Below the pieces are notes generated by a model. It was not told the origin of the DNA. It searched no databases and saw only the letters and a program-made list of their open reading frames with translations. Positions 43,774 through 54,280 of a DNA stretch of 64,000 nucleotides are shown here, in pieces. Source of the DNA: Mycobacterium aquaticum (GTDB taxonomy: Bacteria; Actinomycetota; Actinomycetes; Mycobacteriales; Mycobacteriaceae); contig NZ_MVHF01000004.1 in the NCBI RefSeq assembly GCF_002086485.1, positions 186,001 through 250,000 on the forward strand, written 5' to 3'. The position numbers were made by a program, and so were the translations under genes. Numbering within the stretch: position 1 is the first letter of the stretch; each line of letters begins with the position of its first letter.

Positions 43774-45273
43774 CTACTCCCGCCACACCCGTTCGAACGG
43801 CAGCCGCCAGGCATTCGGCGCGATCAACTGATGGATGGCGTTGGGCCCCCACGTGCCCTGCGGGTACATCTTCACCACCGGTGGATCCTGCAGCAGCGGT
43901 TCTGAACGCTCCCACAGGGACTCGATGCCCTCGGCGGTGGTGAACAGCGTGTGATCGCCACGCATGGCGTCGAGGATCAGCCGCTCGTAGGCCTCCAGGA
44001 CATCGGCGATCTCGGCGGTCTCCTGGGTGGAGAACTGCATCGAGAGCTTTTCCAGCCGCATGCCCGGCCCGGGTCGCTTGCCGTAGAACGACAACGACAC
44101 CTTCGACGCGTCGGCCAGATCGAAGGTCAGGTGATCCGGCCCCTGCGCGCCGACCCCGGATCCCGCCGGGAACATGGTCCGCGGTGCTTCTTTGAACGCG
44201 ATCGAGATGATCCGCTGACCCTCGGCCATCCGCTTGCCGGTCCTTAGGTAGATCGGCACGCCGGCCCAGCGCCAGTTGTCGATGCCGACCTTCAGCGCGA
44301 TGAACGTCTCGGTCTCCGAATCCGGCGCCACGCCCTTCTCATTGCGGTAACCCTGGTACTGCCCGCGCACCACCTCGGCGGTGTTGAGCGGCAGCATCGA
44401 CCGGAACACCTTGTTCTTCTCTTCGCTGATGGCGCGTGGCTCCAGTGCTGTCGGCGGCTCCATCACCACGAACGCCATCACCTGGAACAAGTGGGTGACC
44501 ACCATGTCCTTGAAGGCGCCGGTGCTCTCGTAGAAGTTGGCCCGCTGGTCCAGGCCGAGGGTTTCGGGGATGTCGATCTGGATGTGGTCGATGAAGTTGC
44601 GGTTCCAGATCGGCTCGAACAGACCGTTGGCGAACCGGAACGCCAGGATGTTCTGCGCCGCTTCCTTACCGAGGAAGTGGTCGATCCGGAAGATCTGGGA
44701 TTCCTTGAATGTCCTGTGCACGAACGCATTCAGCGCGACCGCGCTCTGCAGATCGGTGCCGAACGGCTTCTCCATGACCACCTTGGACCGCTTCACGAGG
44801 TCGGCCTCTTTGAGCATGGTGATGACCGACTCGGCGGCTTTGGGTGGTACCGACAGATAGTGCAGCCGACGGACATCGGGGCCCAGCTCTTCTTCGGCGG
44901 TGGCGACGGCTGCGGCCAGGGCCGCCGGGCCCGCGCTCTGTGGCACGTACTGCACCTTGTCGGCGAAGCTCTTCCACTGCTCGTCGGTCGGGTGACGGGT
45001 GGCGAACTCGTCGACAGCGGCCTTGGCGTGCTCGAGGAACTGCTCCTTGGTGTAATCCTCCAAAGAGGTGGCCACCACCCGGATGTCGGGGCTGAAACTC
45101 GACTGGTCCAGATACGCCAGCCCCGGGATCAACTTCCGCTTCGCCAAATCCCCGGTGGCGCCGAACAGCACGATGACGTGCGGCGGCAGCACCTCGCCGT
45201 TGGGACGCGTCGGACGGGAACCGGGTGCGGGGTAGGCGACGGTCTGCGCTTTTTCGGGAGCCACGGTTTGCAT
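43774..45273 (-). CDS. zwf: Glucose-6-phosphate 1-dehydrogenase
   Basis: A 499-residue enzyme of the oxidative pentose-phosphate pathway. NAD(P) binding is seen in LFGATGDLAKRKLIP near residues 36-50, the active-site motif RIDHFLGKE in the middle, and the C-terminal GERPPYE-like region as WEGVPIYLRTGKRM-type sequence (here WAGVPIYLRTGKRM). It converts glucose 6-phosphate to 6-phosphogluconolactone. No opcA or other pentose-phosphate gene is adjacent. Confidence 0.96.
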   Translation of the reverse strand: MQTVAPEKAQTVAYPAPGSRPTRPNGEVLPPHVIVLFGATGDLAKRKLIPGLAYLDQSSFSPDIRVVATSLEDYTKEQFLEHAKAAVDEFATRHPTDEQWKSFADKVQYVPQSAGPAALAAAVATAEEELGPDVRRLHYLSVPPKAAESVITMLKEADLVKRSKVVMEKPFGTDLQSAVALNAFVHRTFKESQIFRIDHFLGKEAAQNILAFRFANGLFEPIWNRNFIDHIQIDIPETLGLDQRANFYESTGAFKDMVVTHLFQVMAFVVMEPPTALEPRAISEEKNKVFRSMLPLNTAEVVRGQYQGYRNEKGVAPDSETETFIALKVGIDNWRWAGVPIYLRTGKRMAEGQRIISIAFKEAPRTMFPAGSGVGAQGPDHLTFDLADASKVSLSFYGKRPGPGMRLEKLSMQFSTQETAEIADVLEAYERLILDAMRGDHTLFTTAEGIESLWERSEPLLQDPPVVKMYPQGTWGPNAIHQLIAPNAWRLPFERVWRE

Positions 45274-45478
45274 CCTGGCAGGCTGCCGTGCACTGATGGC
45301 GTCGGTTGGGTTAACTCGCGTGGAGATGGCCCGCTGGCGGCGGTTGCCGTCTGAATGGATTCACCAAGCTCAGCTATACATTTCGCCCGGAAATTGTTAA
45401 CCAAATCGACGCTCGATCTGGCTGTGATCCAAGCAACAAGAGCGCTACAGTGTGACCGCAACCATAGAAAGGGCGGTC

Positions 45479-45628
45479 ATGGTCGGAGCATTTATTGGCA
45501 GTCTCCTGCTGGTGCTGGGCCTCGTCGCAATCGCAGCCGTCGTCGTAGCGGTCGTGATGGGTCTGCCCACGTTGGCCATCACCATCGGCCTCATCTCCGG
45601 CGCGTTCTTCGCCGGACGGGCTGTTTAG
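45479..45628 (+). CDS. Small hydrophobic membrane protein (49 residues)
   Basis: A short gene with a GAAAGGG ribosome binding site. The product has two hydrophobic stretches, SLLLVLGLVAIAAVVVAVVMG and LAITIGLISGAFFAG, and no charged residues until the end. It starts at ATG 45479 and stops at TAG 45626-45628, overlapping recD on the other strand by 4 bases. A TACAGT sequence at 45446-45451 may be its -10 element. Function unknown; likely a small integral membrane peptide. Confidence 0.65.
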   Translation: MVGAFIGSLLLVLGLVAIAAVVVAVVMGLPTLAITIGLISGAFFAGRAV

Positions 45629-47274
45629 GTTCTGAGCCGCTTTCGCAGGCCGGTCGCGCGCACTGCCTGCCGGGTGATGGCTGCGCGCACCTCGGCTTCG
45701 GTCCCGACGACGCGCACGCGTGTCTTGGCCCGGGTGACCGCGGTGTAGAAGAGTTCCCGTGTCAAGAGTCGTGACTCGATGTCCGGCAGCAGCACGGTCA
45801 CCTCGTCGGCCTGGCTGCCCTGCGATTTGTGGATGGTCATGGCGTGCATGGTCTCCACTTCGGTGAGCCTGCCCGTCGCGAACGATCCGTTGCCGCCCAC
45901 CGCGACCCGCAAGCCGTCCGGCGTGGCGACCGTGACGCCGGTGTCGCCGTTGTACAGCTTGAGCCCATAGTCGTTGGCGGTCACCAGGATTGGCCGCCCG
46001 ACATACCACGACGCCCACAGCGGCTCGCCTGTCGCGTCGGTGAGCCAGCGTTGCACCTGACGGTTCCAGTGCATGACACCGGCCGGTCCCCGGCGATGCG
46101 CGCACAGCAGGCGATGCTCGTCGAGCGTTTTCAGCGCCGCCGTGGCATCGCCCAGGATCGCCGCCTGCCGTAGCGCAACGGCATGCGGCACAACGACTTC
46201 CCGCAACCGCTCGGTGACGTCGGTGGTCACCCACTCGATGTGCTCGTCGCCCGTGGCCAGCACGTGCAGCGCCGCATCGGCGTCACCGACCCGGATCGCC
46301 GTGGCCAGTGCGCCGATCGACTTGCCGAACCGGTGGGAGGTCCGCAACGCCGCCACCCCACGCGTTCCCAGCCCGTCGACCAGATCGGCCAGCACCGCAC
46401 CGGCCTCCACCGACGCCAGCTGATCGGGATCACCCACCAGTAGCAGCCGGGTCTGCGGGCGTACCGCCTCCAGCAGCCGGGCCATCATCGTCAGCGACAC
46501 CATCGACGTCTCGTCGACCACGATCACGTCATGCGGCAATCGGTTTCCGCGATGGTGGCGGAACCGCGACGAGGTGTCCGGCCGCGGACCGAGCAGCCGG
46601 TGCAGGGTGGTGGCCTGCAACCCGGCCAGCCGTCGGCGGTCGACCAGGTCGAGCCGGTCCACCTCCAATTGCACGGCTTCCTGCAACCGGGCCGCAGCCT
46701 TACCTGTCGGCGCGGCGAGCGCGATCCGCAACGACCGGTTACCGGTCAGCGCCGCCTGCTCCGCCAGCAATGCCAGCAGCCGCGCCACCGTGGTGGTCTT
46801 GCCGGTGCCAGGGCCGCCGGTCAGCACCGTCAGCCCGTGCGACAACGCCACCTCGGCGGCAGCCTGTTGCTCGTCGAATCCCGTTGGGAACAGCCGTGAT
46901 ACATCGGGAAGAGCGCCGGACGGGCGAGTGCCGACGAGGGTCAGCACGTCGTCACGCACCTGTTGCTCCTCGCGCCAGTACCGGTCCAGGTACAGCTGCT
47001 CGTCGAACAGCCGCAGCACCGGCCCGGTGCTCAGCAGCGGGCTCGCACTCACCGCGGCCAGCCACTTGTCCGGATCGGGCCACGGCAGATCGGGCAGGTC
47101 GACCTGCGCAGCCACCGACCGCAGATCCACACACACGGAACCGGCGCGCAGCGCCCGCACCGCGAGCGCCACGGCCAGAGTCACCGAATCGTCAGCCTCG
47201 CCGCCCAGTGCGGTGAGCCGTCGCGCCACCTGCACGTCGGCGGGCTCGAGGATCTCGGTGAAATGGTCAAGCAT
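45625..47274 (-). CDS. recD: Exodeoxyribonuclease V alpha subunit RecD
   Basis: A 549-residue helicase subunit. Walker A LTGGPGTGKTTTVARLLALL, Walker B VIVVDETSMVSL, and C-terminal helicase motif near AMTIHKSQGSQADEVTVLLP identify it. ATG 47274 overlaps the recB stop by 8 bases; a longer open frame upstream is noise. RecD moves 5'-3' and controls RecBCD processing. In mycobacteria RecBCD works mainly in single-strand annealing. The gene is last of the recC-recB-recD run. Confidence 0.95.
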   Translation of the reverse strand: MLDHFTEILEPADVQVARRLTALGGEADDSVTLAVALAVRALRAGSVCVDLRSVAAQVDLPDLPWPDPDKWLAAVSASPLLSTGPVLRLFDEQLYLDRYWREEQQVRDDVLTLVGTRPSGALPDVSRLFPTGFDEQQAAAEVALSHGLTVLTGGPGTGKTTTVARLLALLAEQAALTGNRSLRIALAAPTGKAAARLQEAVQLEVDRLDLVDRRRLAGLQATTLHRLLGPRPDTSSRFRHHRGNRLPHDVIVVDETSMVSLTMMARLLEAVRPQTRLLLVGDPDQLASVEAGAVLADLVDGLGTRGVAALRTSHRFGKSIGALATAIRVGDADAALHVLATGDEHIEWVTTDVTERLREVVVPHAVALRQAAILGDATAALKTLDEHRLLCAHRRGPAGVMHWNRQVQRWLTDATGEPLWASWYVGRPILVTANDYGLKLYNGDTGVTVATPDGLRVAVGGNGSFATGRLTEVETMHAMTIHKSQGSQADEVTVLLPDIESRLLTRELFYTAVTRAKTRVRVVGTEAEVRAAITRQAVRATGLRKRLRT

Positions 47275-50200
47275 CGAGCAACTCCGACACTGCCACCACG
47301 AGCGCGGCGGGCGGCTCCCAACTGAACACCCCGGCCGGATGGCCGTCGACGACAGGGGTGGCGGCCCCGCACATGCCACGGACGAACAGGTAGATCACCC
47401 CACCGAGATGGGTCGCCGGATCGTAACCAGGTAATCGCCAGGTCAGGAACCGGTGCAGCACAACGCTGTACAGCAGAGCCTGCAGCGGATAGTCCGAATG
47501 CAGCATGGCCTCGGCCATGCGGTCACGCGTGTAATCGGCGGCGGTCAGCTCGGCGTCGCCGGTGCCCAGCCAGTTGGTCTTGTAATCCACCACCACGAAC
47601 CGGGATCCGATGCGCAGCACCGCATCGACCGAACCCGACAGGTATCCGCGCAGCGGCTGGTTGCCGAGGACTCCGCCGGACAACCGCTGGGCGTACGACG
47701 CCACGGGATCGTCGCCGGGCAGATGCGTGCGCAGCAGCGCACCGACGTCGGAGAGCCGGGCGAACTTCCCGGCCCGCAGATCGCCACCCGCCATCGGGAA
47801 CTCGAAGTCCAGTTCCCGCAACCGGTCTCGCAACCCGATCTGGCGTAGCGTCACGCCGGGAGCCAGCGGGCCCAGGGGCGTGTCGTGCATGGGGACGAGC
47901 GCGGCCGCCAACTCGTCGGCCTCGATCTCGACGGGCCAGCGCGCCGCATGTACCCGCACCTGCGCGGCCAACTCGGCACCGAGATCGGCGGCGAACGGGT
48001 CGGCCGTTTCCAAGACCGCGTGCACCAGGGAGCCGAACGCCGCGCCGGTCGGCAGTTGGGCCATCGGGGACGGGATGTCGCTGCCGGCGACGGTGGGTAT
48101 GGCGAGAACGTCGTCCACGACATTGACCTCGTCGTCGAGTTCGGTGACCTCGGGCTCGCTGGTGACGCCCGAATCATCGGCTGCGCGAAGCAGACCCGAG
48201 TACGACGTGCGCCGCCACGAGGTGTCGATGGCGCGGTGGAAGTGCCGGGTGGCCAGGTCCTCGGCCGGCGCGGGGGCCGGGACGGGGGTGAAGCCCTCGA
48301 CGACGGACTCCTCGATCACCGGGCCACCCGCCGCCTCCCACGCCCGCAGCCGGTCCAACGCGTCGGCATCACCGATCTTGACCGGCGTGCACTTGTCCGG
48401 CACCGCCGACTCGCCGGGCCTGCGGCCCCGCAGCAGCCGCGACAACCCGCCGTTGGGTTCATCACGCGACGGCGCCCACCACGCCACCACCTGGGACTGG
48501 GCCCGCGTCATCGCCACGTAGGTGAGCCGGCTGTCGTCGGCGGCCGCCTCGGCGCGGCCGGCCCGCGCCACCGCCGGATCGGCGCCCCCGATGTGCAGAC
48601 ACCGCACGCCGTCGTCGTGAAAGAGGATCAGATCCGGTTCTGGCACATAGCGATTGAACGCGAACGGTAGATACACGATCGGATACTGCAGCCCCTTGCT
48701 GACCCACACCGTCATGATCTGCACGGCCGCGGCGTCACTGTCCAGGCGACGGTTGCGTTCGGTTTCCCCGCCGCCCTCTGAACGTTGGGTGCGCAGCCAG
48801 TCCCGCAGCGCGGGCAGCCCGAACCCTTCCCGGTGGGCGGTATCGCCCAGCAGCTGGGTCATGTGGGCCAGATCGGTCATCAACCGCTCGCCGCCCTGCC
48901 AAGACAGCACGCGGCGGCCCATGCCGGCCAGCTGGGCGGCCTCGAAGATCGCCGCGACCCCGCGCTCACGCGCCTGCCCGGCCCATGTGCGCAAGGTGTC
49001 GGCGATCCGGTCGGTCAGCGCATCACCGCCCGCAGCAAGGGATTCGGCCGTCTCGCCGAAGAACATGGTGGCCGCGGCCGCACGCACCAGCCCGGTGCGG
49101 TGCGGCTGGTCGAACGCCTCCAGCAGATACAGCCAGTCTTCGGCGGCCTCGGAGTTGAACACGTCGGAGTCCCCGGTGTACACCGCCGGGATTCCCGCGG
49201 TCAGCAGTGCGGTGTGACACGCCCTGGCGTCCTTGTGGGTCTCGGTGATCACGGCGATGTCGCGGGCCTGCACGGGCCTGCCGTCGAAGGTCGCCCCGCT
49301 GGTCAGCAATGCGCCGATGTCGGCGGCCAGGTCCCGGCCGATGTGGGTGCGGAGCCGGTCGATGGGGATGGTCTTGGCGTCCTTGCCGTTTCGGCTCACG
49401 ACGCGCAACCGGAACGGGTCGTTGTGCGGTGCGCCGGCCAGGCGGTGACCCTGGTGGTGAGCCTCCACCTCGTGGACCACGATGTCGGACCCGCCCAACT
49501 GCGCGCCGCGCAACACCACCTGCAAGCGGTCCACCAGGGCACTGTCGCTGCGCCAGTTGGTGCCCAGCGTCTGCTTGTCCCCGGCGGTCGCGGCGGCCCG
49601 CAGATACGTGTCGATGTCTCCGCCGCGGAAGGCGTAGATGGCCTGCTTGGGGTCACCGATCAGAATCAGCGTCGAATGGCCGGAGAAGGCCCGTTCGATC
49701 ACCTGCCACTGCACCGGGTCGGTGTCCTGGAATTCATCGACCATCACGATCGGCCACCGTTGATGCATCCGCACCCGTGCCGGTGAATCCGGCGCCGCCA
49801 GAGCCGTTGCCAACCGGGTCAGCAGATCGTCGTAGCCCAGCACGCCGCGACGGCGCTTGCGGATCTCCAACTCGGCCAGCACATCCCGGGCGAAGCTCAG
49901 CCGAACTGTGGCCGGTGAATCGGGGTCGGGATCGGTGGGCCGCAGCTCGGTGGCCGGATTGGCCACCACGGTGCGGGCCAGTCGCAGCGCGGCGGCGTAG
50001 TCCAGCAGCGGATGATCTTTCTGAGCGCCGAAGCGGGACAGATAGAGGTCGTCGACGATCTCGCAGACCAGGTCGTCGAGGCTCTCCACCAGTGTCACCC
50101 CGGAATCGCTGTCACCGGCGACGCCAAGGGATTTCAGCACGATCTGGCAGAACTGGTGCGTGGTGGCGATGGTCGCGGCGTCGAATCCGGCCAGGGCGTC

Positions 50201-50512
50201 CCGTAGCCGTTGCCTGCGGGCGTCCTGATCTTCGGCGATCAGGTAGGTCTCCAGATCGTTGCGGGCCCGGGCCGGGTCGGTCAATGCGGCCAGGGCGCAG
50301 ACGATTTGATCACGAACCCGTTCGCGTAGTTCCTGACTGGCGGCCCGGCCGAACGTGATGAGCAGCATCTGATCCAGCGTCGCGGCGCCCTCGGCGACCA
50401 GGCGGGTGACCAGCCCGGCCAACGCGAACGTCTTACCGGTGCCGGCGCTGGCTTCGAGCACCGTGGTGGTGTTGGGGCGCGGCAGAGGCCCGAGCAGATC
50501 GAAAACCTTCAC
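47267..50512 (-). CDS. recB: Exodeoxyribonuclease V beta subunit RecB
   Basis: A 1081-residue UvrD-type helicase-nuclease. Walker A EASAGTGKTFALAGLV near the N-terminus, DEFQDTD as Walker B, QAIYAFRGGD motif III and the C-terminal nuclease motif VDAVLRIGSRFVVVDYKTNW, with the Asp and Lys of the PD-(D/E)XK site intact. GTG 50512 overlaps the recC stop (GTGA). Length equals that of M. tuberculosis RecB (Rv0630c, ~1094). Confidence 0.95.
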   Translation of the reverse strand: MKVFDLLGPLPRPNTTTVLEASAGTGKTFALAGLVTRLVAEGAATLDQMLLITFGRAASQELRERVRDQIVCALAALTDPARARNDLETYLIAEDQDARRQRLRDALAGFDAATIATTHQFCQIVLKSLGVAGDSDSGVTLVESLDDLVCEIVDDLYLSRFGAQKDHPLLDYAAALRLARTVVANPATELRPTDPDPDSPATVRLSFARDVLAELEIRKRRRGVLGYDDLLTRLATALAAPDSPARVRMHQRWPIVMVDEFQDTDPVQWQVIERAFSGHSTLILIGDPKQAIYAFRGGDIDTYLRAAATAGDKQTLGTNWRSDSALVDRLQVVLRGAQLGGSDIVVHEVEAHHQGHRLAGAPHNDPFRLRVVSRNGKDAKTIPIDRLRTHIGRDLAADIGALLTSGATFDGRPVQARDIAVITETHKDARACHTALLTAGIPAVYTGDSDVFNSEAAEDWLYLLEAFDQPHRTGLVRAAAATMFFGETAESLAAGGDALTDRIADTLRTWAGQARERGVAAIFEAAQLAGMGRRVLSWQGGERLMTDLAHMTQLLGDTAHREGFGLPALRDWLRTQRSEGGGETERNRRLDSDAAAVQIMTVWVSKGLQYPIVYLPFAFNRYVPEPDLILFHDDGVRCLHIGGADPAVARAGRAEAAADDSRLTYVAMTRAQSQVVAWWAPSRDEPNGGLSRLLRGRRPGESAVPDKCTPVKIGDADALDRLRAWEAAGGPVIEESVVEGFTPVPAPAPAEDLATRHFHRAIDTSWRRTSYSGLLRAADDSGVTSEPEVTELDDEVNVVDDVLAIPTVAGSDIPSPMAQLPTGAAFGSLVHAVLETADPFAADLGAELAAQVRVHAARWPVEIEADELAAALVPMHDTPLGPLAPGVTLRQIGLRDRLRELDFEFPMAGGDLRAGKFARLSDVGALLRTHLPGDDPVASYAQRLSGGVLGNQPLRGYLSGSVDAVLRIGSRFVVVDYKTNWLGTGDAELTAADYTRDRMAEAMLHSDYPLQALLYSVVLHRFLTWRLPGYDPATHLGGVIYLFVRGMCGAATPVVDGHPAGVFSWEPPAALVVAVSELLDA

Positions 50513-53500
50513 CGCGCCGCCCTTTCGGCCCGCAGCATCGGCAACCACAGCCGGGCTGCGTAGGCGCCCAGCCGGTGGGTTTCGCCGGGCACCTCCTCGC
50601 CCGGGCGCAGCGGCTGCATCAGGTCCCGCAGCCAGGCCCCGCGACCCCAGGCCCGCACGTGGGCGGGTTGCTGATCTTCGCCGGGATAATTGCCGCTGCG
50701 CCAACGGTATCCGGCGGCCTGCTCGGGATCGTCGCCGGTGTGCCGGGCTACCGCCCAGGCGTATGACGTCTTCACCGGCAACGGCAATGGTTCGCGCCGG
50801 CCGGCGTCGTAGATCCGTACCAGGTCGATCAACAGCTCAACCGGGTCATCCGGACTGTCCAGGCCCTCGGCACGCGGTGTGGTCCCGCGCTTGGGCCGGC
50901 CGATGCACACCGCAGAGAAATCTCGGCCGGGATACTGAGCGGCCAAGGCCAGCAAGGGAATCCAGGACTGCAGCAAGTGCTTGCCGTCGAGCTTGGAGTA
51001 GGTCACCGAGACCAGGCGCTCGCCGAAGACGGGGGACACCGTGCCAGTGAGTCGTCGCCCGCCGCCCAGGTCGATGTCCACGTCGTAGGCCTGGGATTCC
51101 ACGCCGCGGTGGTGTTGTGCTTCGGCCGCGAGCGCCGCGCACTGCTCGCGGATCGCGCCTGCCGTGCGCCAGCCGAGCTGCCCGGGCGGCAGCGTGCCAC
51201 GCCGCCACTCGGCCTGCTGGGCGTCGGCCGGGGCCAGACCACGCAGCATGTCATGCAGCATGCGGTCGCCGACCGTCCACTCCTCCAACGCGTCGATGTC
51301 GACGGGCATGACGTCCGAGACACCCTCGACCTCCCACGGCAGGGTGTAGTCCAGCGCCCGGAAAAACCCTTTCACCGGGTCGTTGAAGAAGCCCACCAGA
51401 TCGGCCAGCACCACGTCGTCGGGCGGTGGCGGTGGCAACGGGTCGGCGAAAAACGCTGGGCGCTCGGCACGTTGGCCGGTGTTGGCCTGCGCGGCGGTCA
51501 ACGCCGTCGGGTCGAACGTGAACGGTTCGCCGGGCACCATCGCCCCGGGAATGACGTTGCGAATATCGAACGGCTGCAACGGGTGATGCGTGACGATGTC
51601 CAGCGGCTGCGCGGTGGTGATGTCGAGGGTATCGAGCAGCTCGGCCAACGGGACCGCAGGTGGGCGCGGTTGCCCGGAGTACTCGTTGGCGCCGGTGTAG
51701 GTGACCACGAGCGTCTCGGTGGCCGCGCCGATCGCGTCGAGCAGCAATTGCCGGTCTTCCGAACGGATGTCGCGCTCGCCCGTCACGGGATCGCGGGCCA
51801 GCGCGTCATCGCCGTCGACCGCCCCCAGCCGCGGGAACACCCCGTCGTCCAAACCGACCAGGCACACCACCCGGTGCGGCACCGAACGCATCGGGACCAT
51901 GGTGCACACCGTCAGCGTGCCGGTCCGGAAGTTGGCGCGCGTCGGCCGTCCAGCCAGGTGCCGCTCCAGCAGGGCGCGAATATCGGGCAGTCGCAACATG
52001 GTTGACGCATCGGCGGTCGAGAGGATGTCGTCGAACTCGCGCTGCACCTGTGTGCGCGGCCAGTCCTCGTCATCGAATGCGAGCGCGTCGATATCGGCGG
52101 TCAGCTCGGCCAGCCACTCGGCCAGGGTCTTGGTGCCGCTGAGCCCGCGTACCGCGTTGTGCAGCTTCTCGACGAAGTCGGCGAAGCGCCCGGCCAACTC
52201 CACGCGGTTGCTGCTGACGTCGTCGAGTGGCAGCGTGGTGCCCAGCCAGGCGTGCGAATCGTCGGACATCGCCACACCGGCCAGCACCCGGTCGATACCG
52301 AAACGCCAGGTGTTGTGCAGGAAGTCGACGCCATACGGTCGACGGTGCTCCTGATCGAATCCCCAACGGATGTTGGCTTCACGCACCCACGCCGTGACGG
52401 CGTCCAGATCGTCGTCGGTGAAGCCGAACCGCGCCCGCACCGGAGCCGACTCGGCCAGGTTGAGCACCTCGCTCGCCCCGGCCCGGCCACCGGCCAAGGT
52501 CAGCAGCCGCGCCGCCACCGACAACAACGGGTTGGTCTGCACCAGCGCCCGGTCGGCCAGCCGGACCCGCAGCCGGTGCGCGGGATGGGCACCGTGCACC
52601 ACATCGCCGAGCCCGAACCCGGCGGTGATCAACGGCGCGTAAGTCTCGATGTCGGGGCACATGACGAGGATGTCGCGGGGCTCGAGCGTGGGATCGTCGG
52701 CCAGCAGGCCCAGGAGCACCTCGCGCAGCACGTCGATCTGCCGGGCCGGGCCATGACAGCTGTGCACCTGCACCGACCGATCGTCGACGCGGTGTACCCG
52801 GCCCTGCGGGCGCACCTCGTCGGCGGCGATGTCGGACTGCAACCAGCCCAGAAGGGTGTCGGGATGGCTTGGTGCGCCGAGGAATTCGTCGGTCGCGGGC
52901 ACCGGGAGCAGACGTTGCAGCTCGCGCAGGTCACGGCCCAGGGTCGCCGACAGCGGGTGGGTGACCGCGCGGTGGCTCGTATCGGTGCGGCGCGGCACCG
53001 CACCCTTCTCGGCGGCCAGCGCCTGCCACAGCCGGTCACTGGGATGCGGCAGCCACAGGTGCAGATCGTGGTGCACGGCCAGGGCGTCGAGCAGCTCGAT
53101 CTCGGTCACCGGCAGCCGGGTGTGCCCGAAGAGTGACAGGCGTTCAGGCAGGTCGCTGTGCGATTCCCGCAGCCGGGCAAGGGTTTTCGCATGCCGCACG
53201 TGAGGTGGGTCGGCATCGATGCGGGTGGTGAGCGCTTGCCACAGCGGCTGCTGCCAGGCCAGGTCGTCAGGGATGCCCGCCCAGTCGACGAGCAGCTGCG
53301 GGCGTTGCCGGGCGTATGACGCGAAGATCCCGGCGAGGCGTCGGGCCACCGCGTACCGACGGCCCTGCCGCAGCTCGCGTTCCTCACCGCCTTCGAACCG
53401 GCCCAGATGGGTGGCCAGCGCTGTGCACCACGGGGCTTCGAGGTTGTCGTCGATGACCGCGAGCAGTGGCCACACCAGCGCCTCGGGGGACCACGGATCG

Positions 53501-53733
53501 TCGTCCTGCGTTCCGGTGATCTCCGCGATCAGCGAGCGCGGGTTGCGGAACTGCACGGCCGCGCAGACGCCCAGCCGGTTGGAGAGCCGCTGACTCAGCC
53601 AGCGCTCGACGCCCTTGGCCGGGACGAGCACCAGCTCTTCGGCGAACGGATCGGGCAGGGGAGCGGACAGCAGCGCACCCAGCCCGTCGGCGAGCAGATC
53701 CGTGCGCTCAGCCCGGTGCAGATGCAGTGCCAT
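50509..53733 (-). CDS. recC: Exodeoxyribonuclease V gamma subunit RecC
   Basis: A 1074-residue RecC. It has the vestigial helicase fold and lacks intact Walker motifs, as the family does. Landmarks are LHRAERTDLLADGL at the start, ELVLVPAKGVERWLSQRLSNRLG, ILVMCPDIETYAPLI, and VVCLVGLDDGVFPR. It reads Chi and clamps RecB and RecD. ATG 53733 fits the family start; the frame is open upstream and includes antisense of cynS. Confidence 0.95.
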   Translation of the reverse strand: MALHLHRAERTDLLADGLGALLSAPLPDPFAEELVLVPAKGVERWLSQRLSNRLGVCAAVQFRNPRSLIAEITGTQDDDPWSPEALVWPLLAVIDDNLEAPWCTALATHLGRFEGGEERELRQGRRYAVARRLAGIFASYARQRPQLLVDWAGIPDDLAWQQPLWQALTTRIDADPPHVRHAKTLARLRESHSDLPERLSLFGHTRLPVTEIELLDALAVHHDLHLWLPHPSDRLWQALAAEKGAVPRRTDTSHRAVTHPLSATLGRDLRELQRLLPVPATDEFLGAPSHPDTLLGWLQSDIAADEVRPQGRVHRVDDRSVQVHSCHGPARQIDVLREVLLGLLADDPTLEPRDILVMCPDIETYAPLITAGFGLGDVVHGAHPAHRLRVRLADRALVQTNPLLSVAARLLTLAGGRAGASEVLNLAESAPVRARFGFTDDDLDAVTAWVREANIRWGFDQEHRRPYGVDFLHNTWRFGIDRVLAGVAMSDDSHAWLGTTLPLDDVSSNRVELAGRFADFVEKLHNAVRGLSGTKTLAEWLAELTADIDALAFDDEDWPRTQVQREFDDILSTADASTMLRLPDIRALLERHLAGRPTRANFRTGTLTVCTMVPMRSVPHRVVCLVGLDDGVFPRLGAVDGDDALARDPVTGERDIRSEDRQLLLDAIGAATETLVVTYTGANEYSGQPRPPAVPLAELLDTLDITTAQPLDIVTHHPLQPFDIRNVIPGAMVPGEPFTFDPTALTAAQANTGQRAERPAFFADPLPPPPPDDVVLADLVGFFNDPVKGFFRALDYTLPWEVEGVSDVMPVDIDALEEWTVGDRMLHDMLRGLAPADAQQAEWRRGTLPPGQLGWRTAGAIREQCAALAAEAQHHRGVESQAYDVDIDLGGGRRLTGTVSPVFGERLVSVTYSKLDGKHLLQSWIPLLALAAQYPGRDFSAVCIGRPKRGTTPRAEGLDSPDDPVELLIDLVRIYDAGRREPLPLPVKTSYAWAVARHTGDDPEQAAGYRWRSGNYPGEDQQPAHVRAWGRGAWLRDLMQPLRPGEEVPGETHRLGAYAARLWLPMLRAERAAR

Positions 53734-53787
53734 CGTCCCTACCCTATGGCGCGCCACCGACACTGCCGCGCATGGATGATAGGTGCC

Positions 53788-54243
53788 GTGACCAGAGATG
53801 AAATCACCGAAGAGATCGTGCTGGCCCGCCTGTCCAAGGGGCTGACCTGGCAGCAGCTCGCCGACGCCATCGGCCGGCCCGTAGTGTGGACCACCTCGGC
53901 GCTGCTCGGTCAACATCCGATCCCGCCGGAGCAGGGCAAGGTGCTGGTCGAGATGCTCGGGCTGGACCCGACCGTGGTGCCGGTGTTGGCCGCCGTGCCG
54001 ATGCGTGGCGGGTTGCCCACCGCGGTCCCGACGGACCCGACCATCTACCGGTTCTACGAGGCTCTGCAGGTGTACGGCCCGGCCCTCAAAGAGCTGATCC
54101 ACGAGCAGTTCGGTGACGGCATCATGAGCGCCATCAACTTCAGCGTCGACATCGCCAAGAAGTCCCACCCGGCGGGCGACCGCGTCGTGGTGACCTTCGA
54201 CGGCAAGTTCCTGCCGTACGACTGGACCGCCGCGGTCGACTAG
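53788..54243 (+). CDS. cynS: Cyanate hydratase (cyanase)
   Basis: A 151-residue enzyme that converts cyanate and bicarbonate to CO2 and ammonia. The N-terminal helical part is XRE-like (LTWQQLADAIGRPVVWTTSALLGQ). The catalytic part retains all the family residues: Arg and Glu in TIYRFYEALQVYG and Ser in GDGIMSAINFSVD. GTG 53788 is preferred; ATG 53776 would add four residues. It stands alone, divergent from recC across 54 bases. Confidence 0.93.
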   Translation: MTRDEITEEIVLARLSKGLTWQQLADAIGRPVVWTTSALLGQHPIPPEQGKVLVEMLGLDPTVVPVLAAVPMRGGLPTAVPTDPTIYRFYEALQVYGPALKELIHEQFGDGIMSAINFSVDIAKKSHPAGDRVVVTFDGKFLPYDWTAAVD

Positions 54244-54280
54244 TTCGGAGCGCTCACTGCTATTGCGGGCTGAGCCTCGC

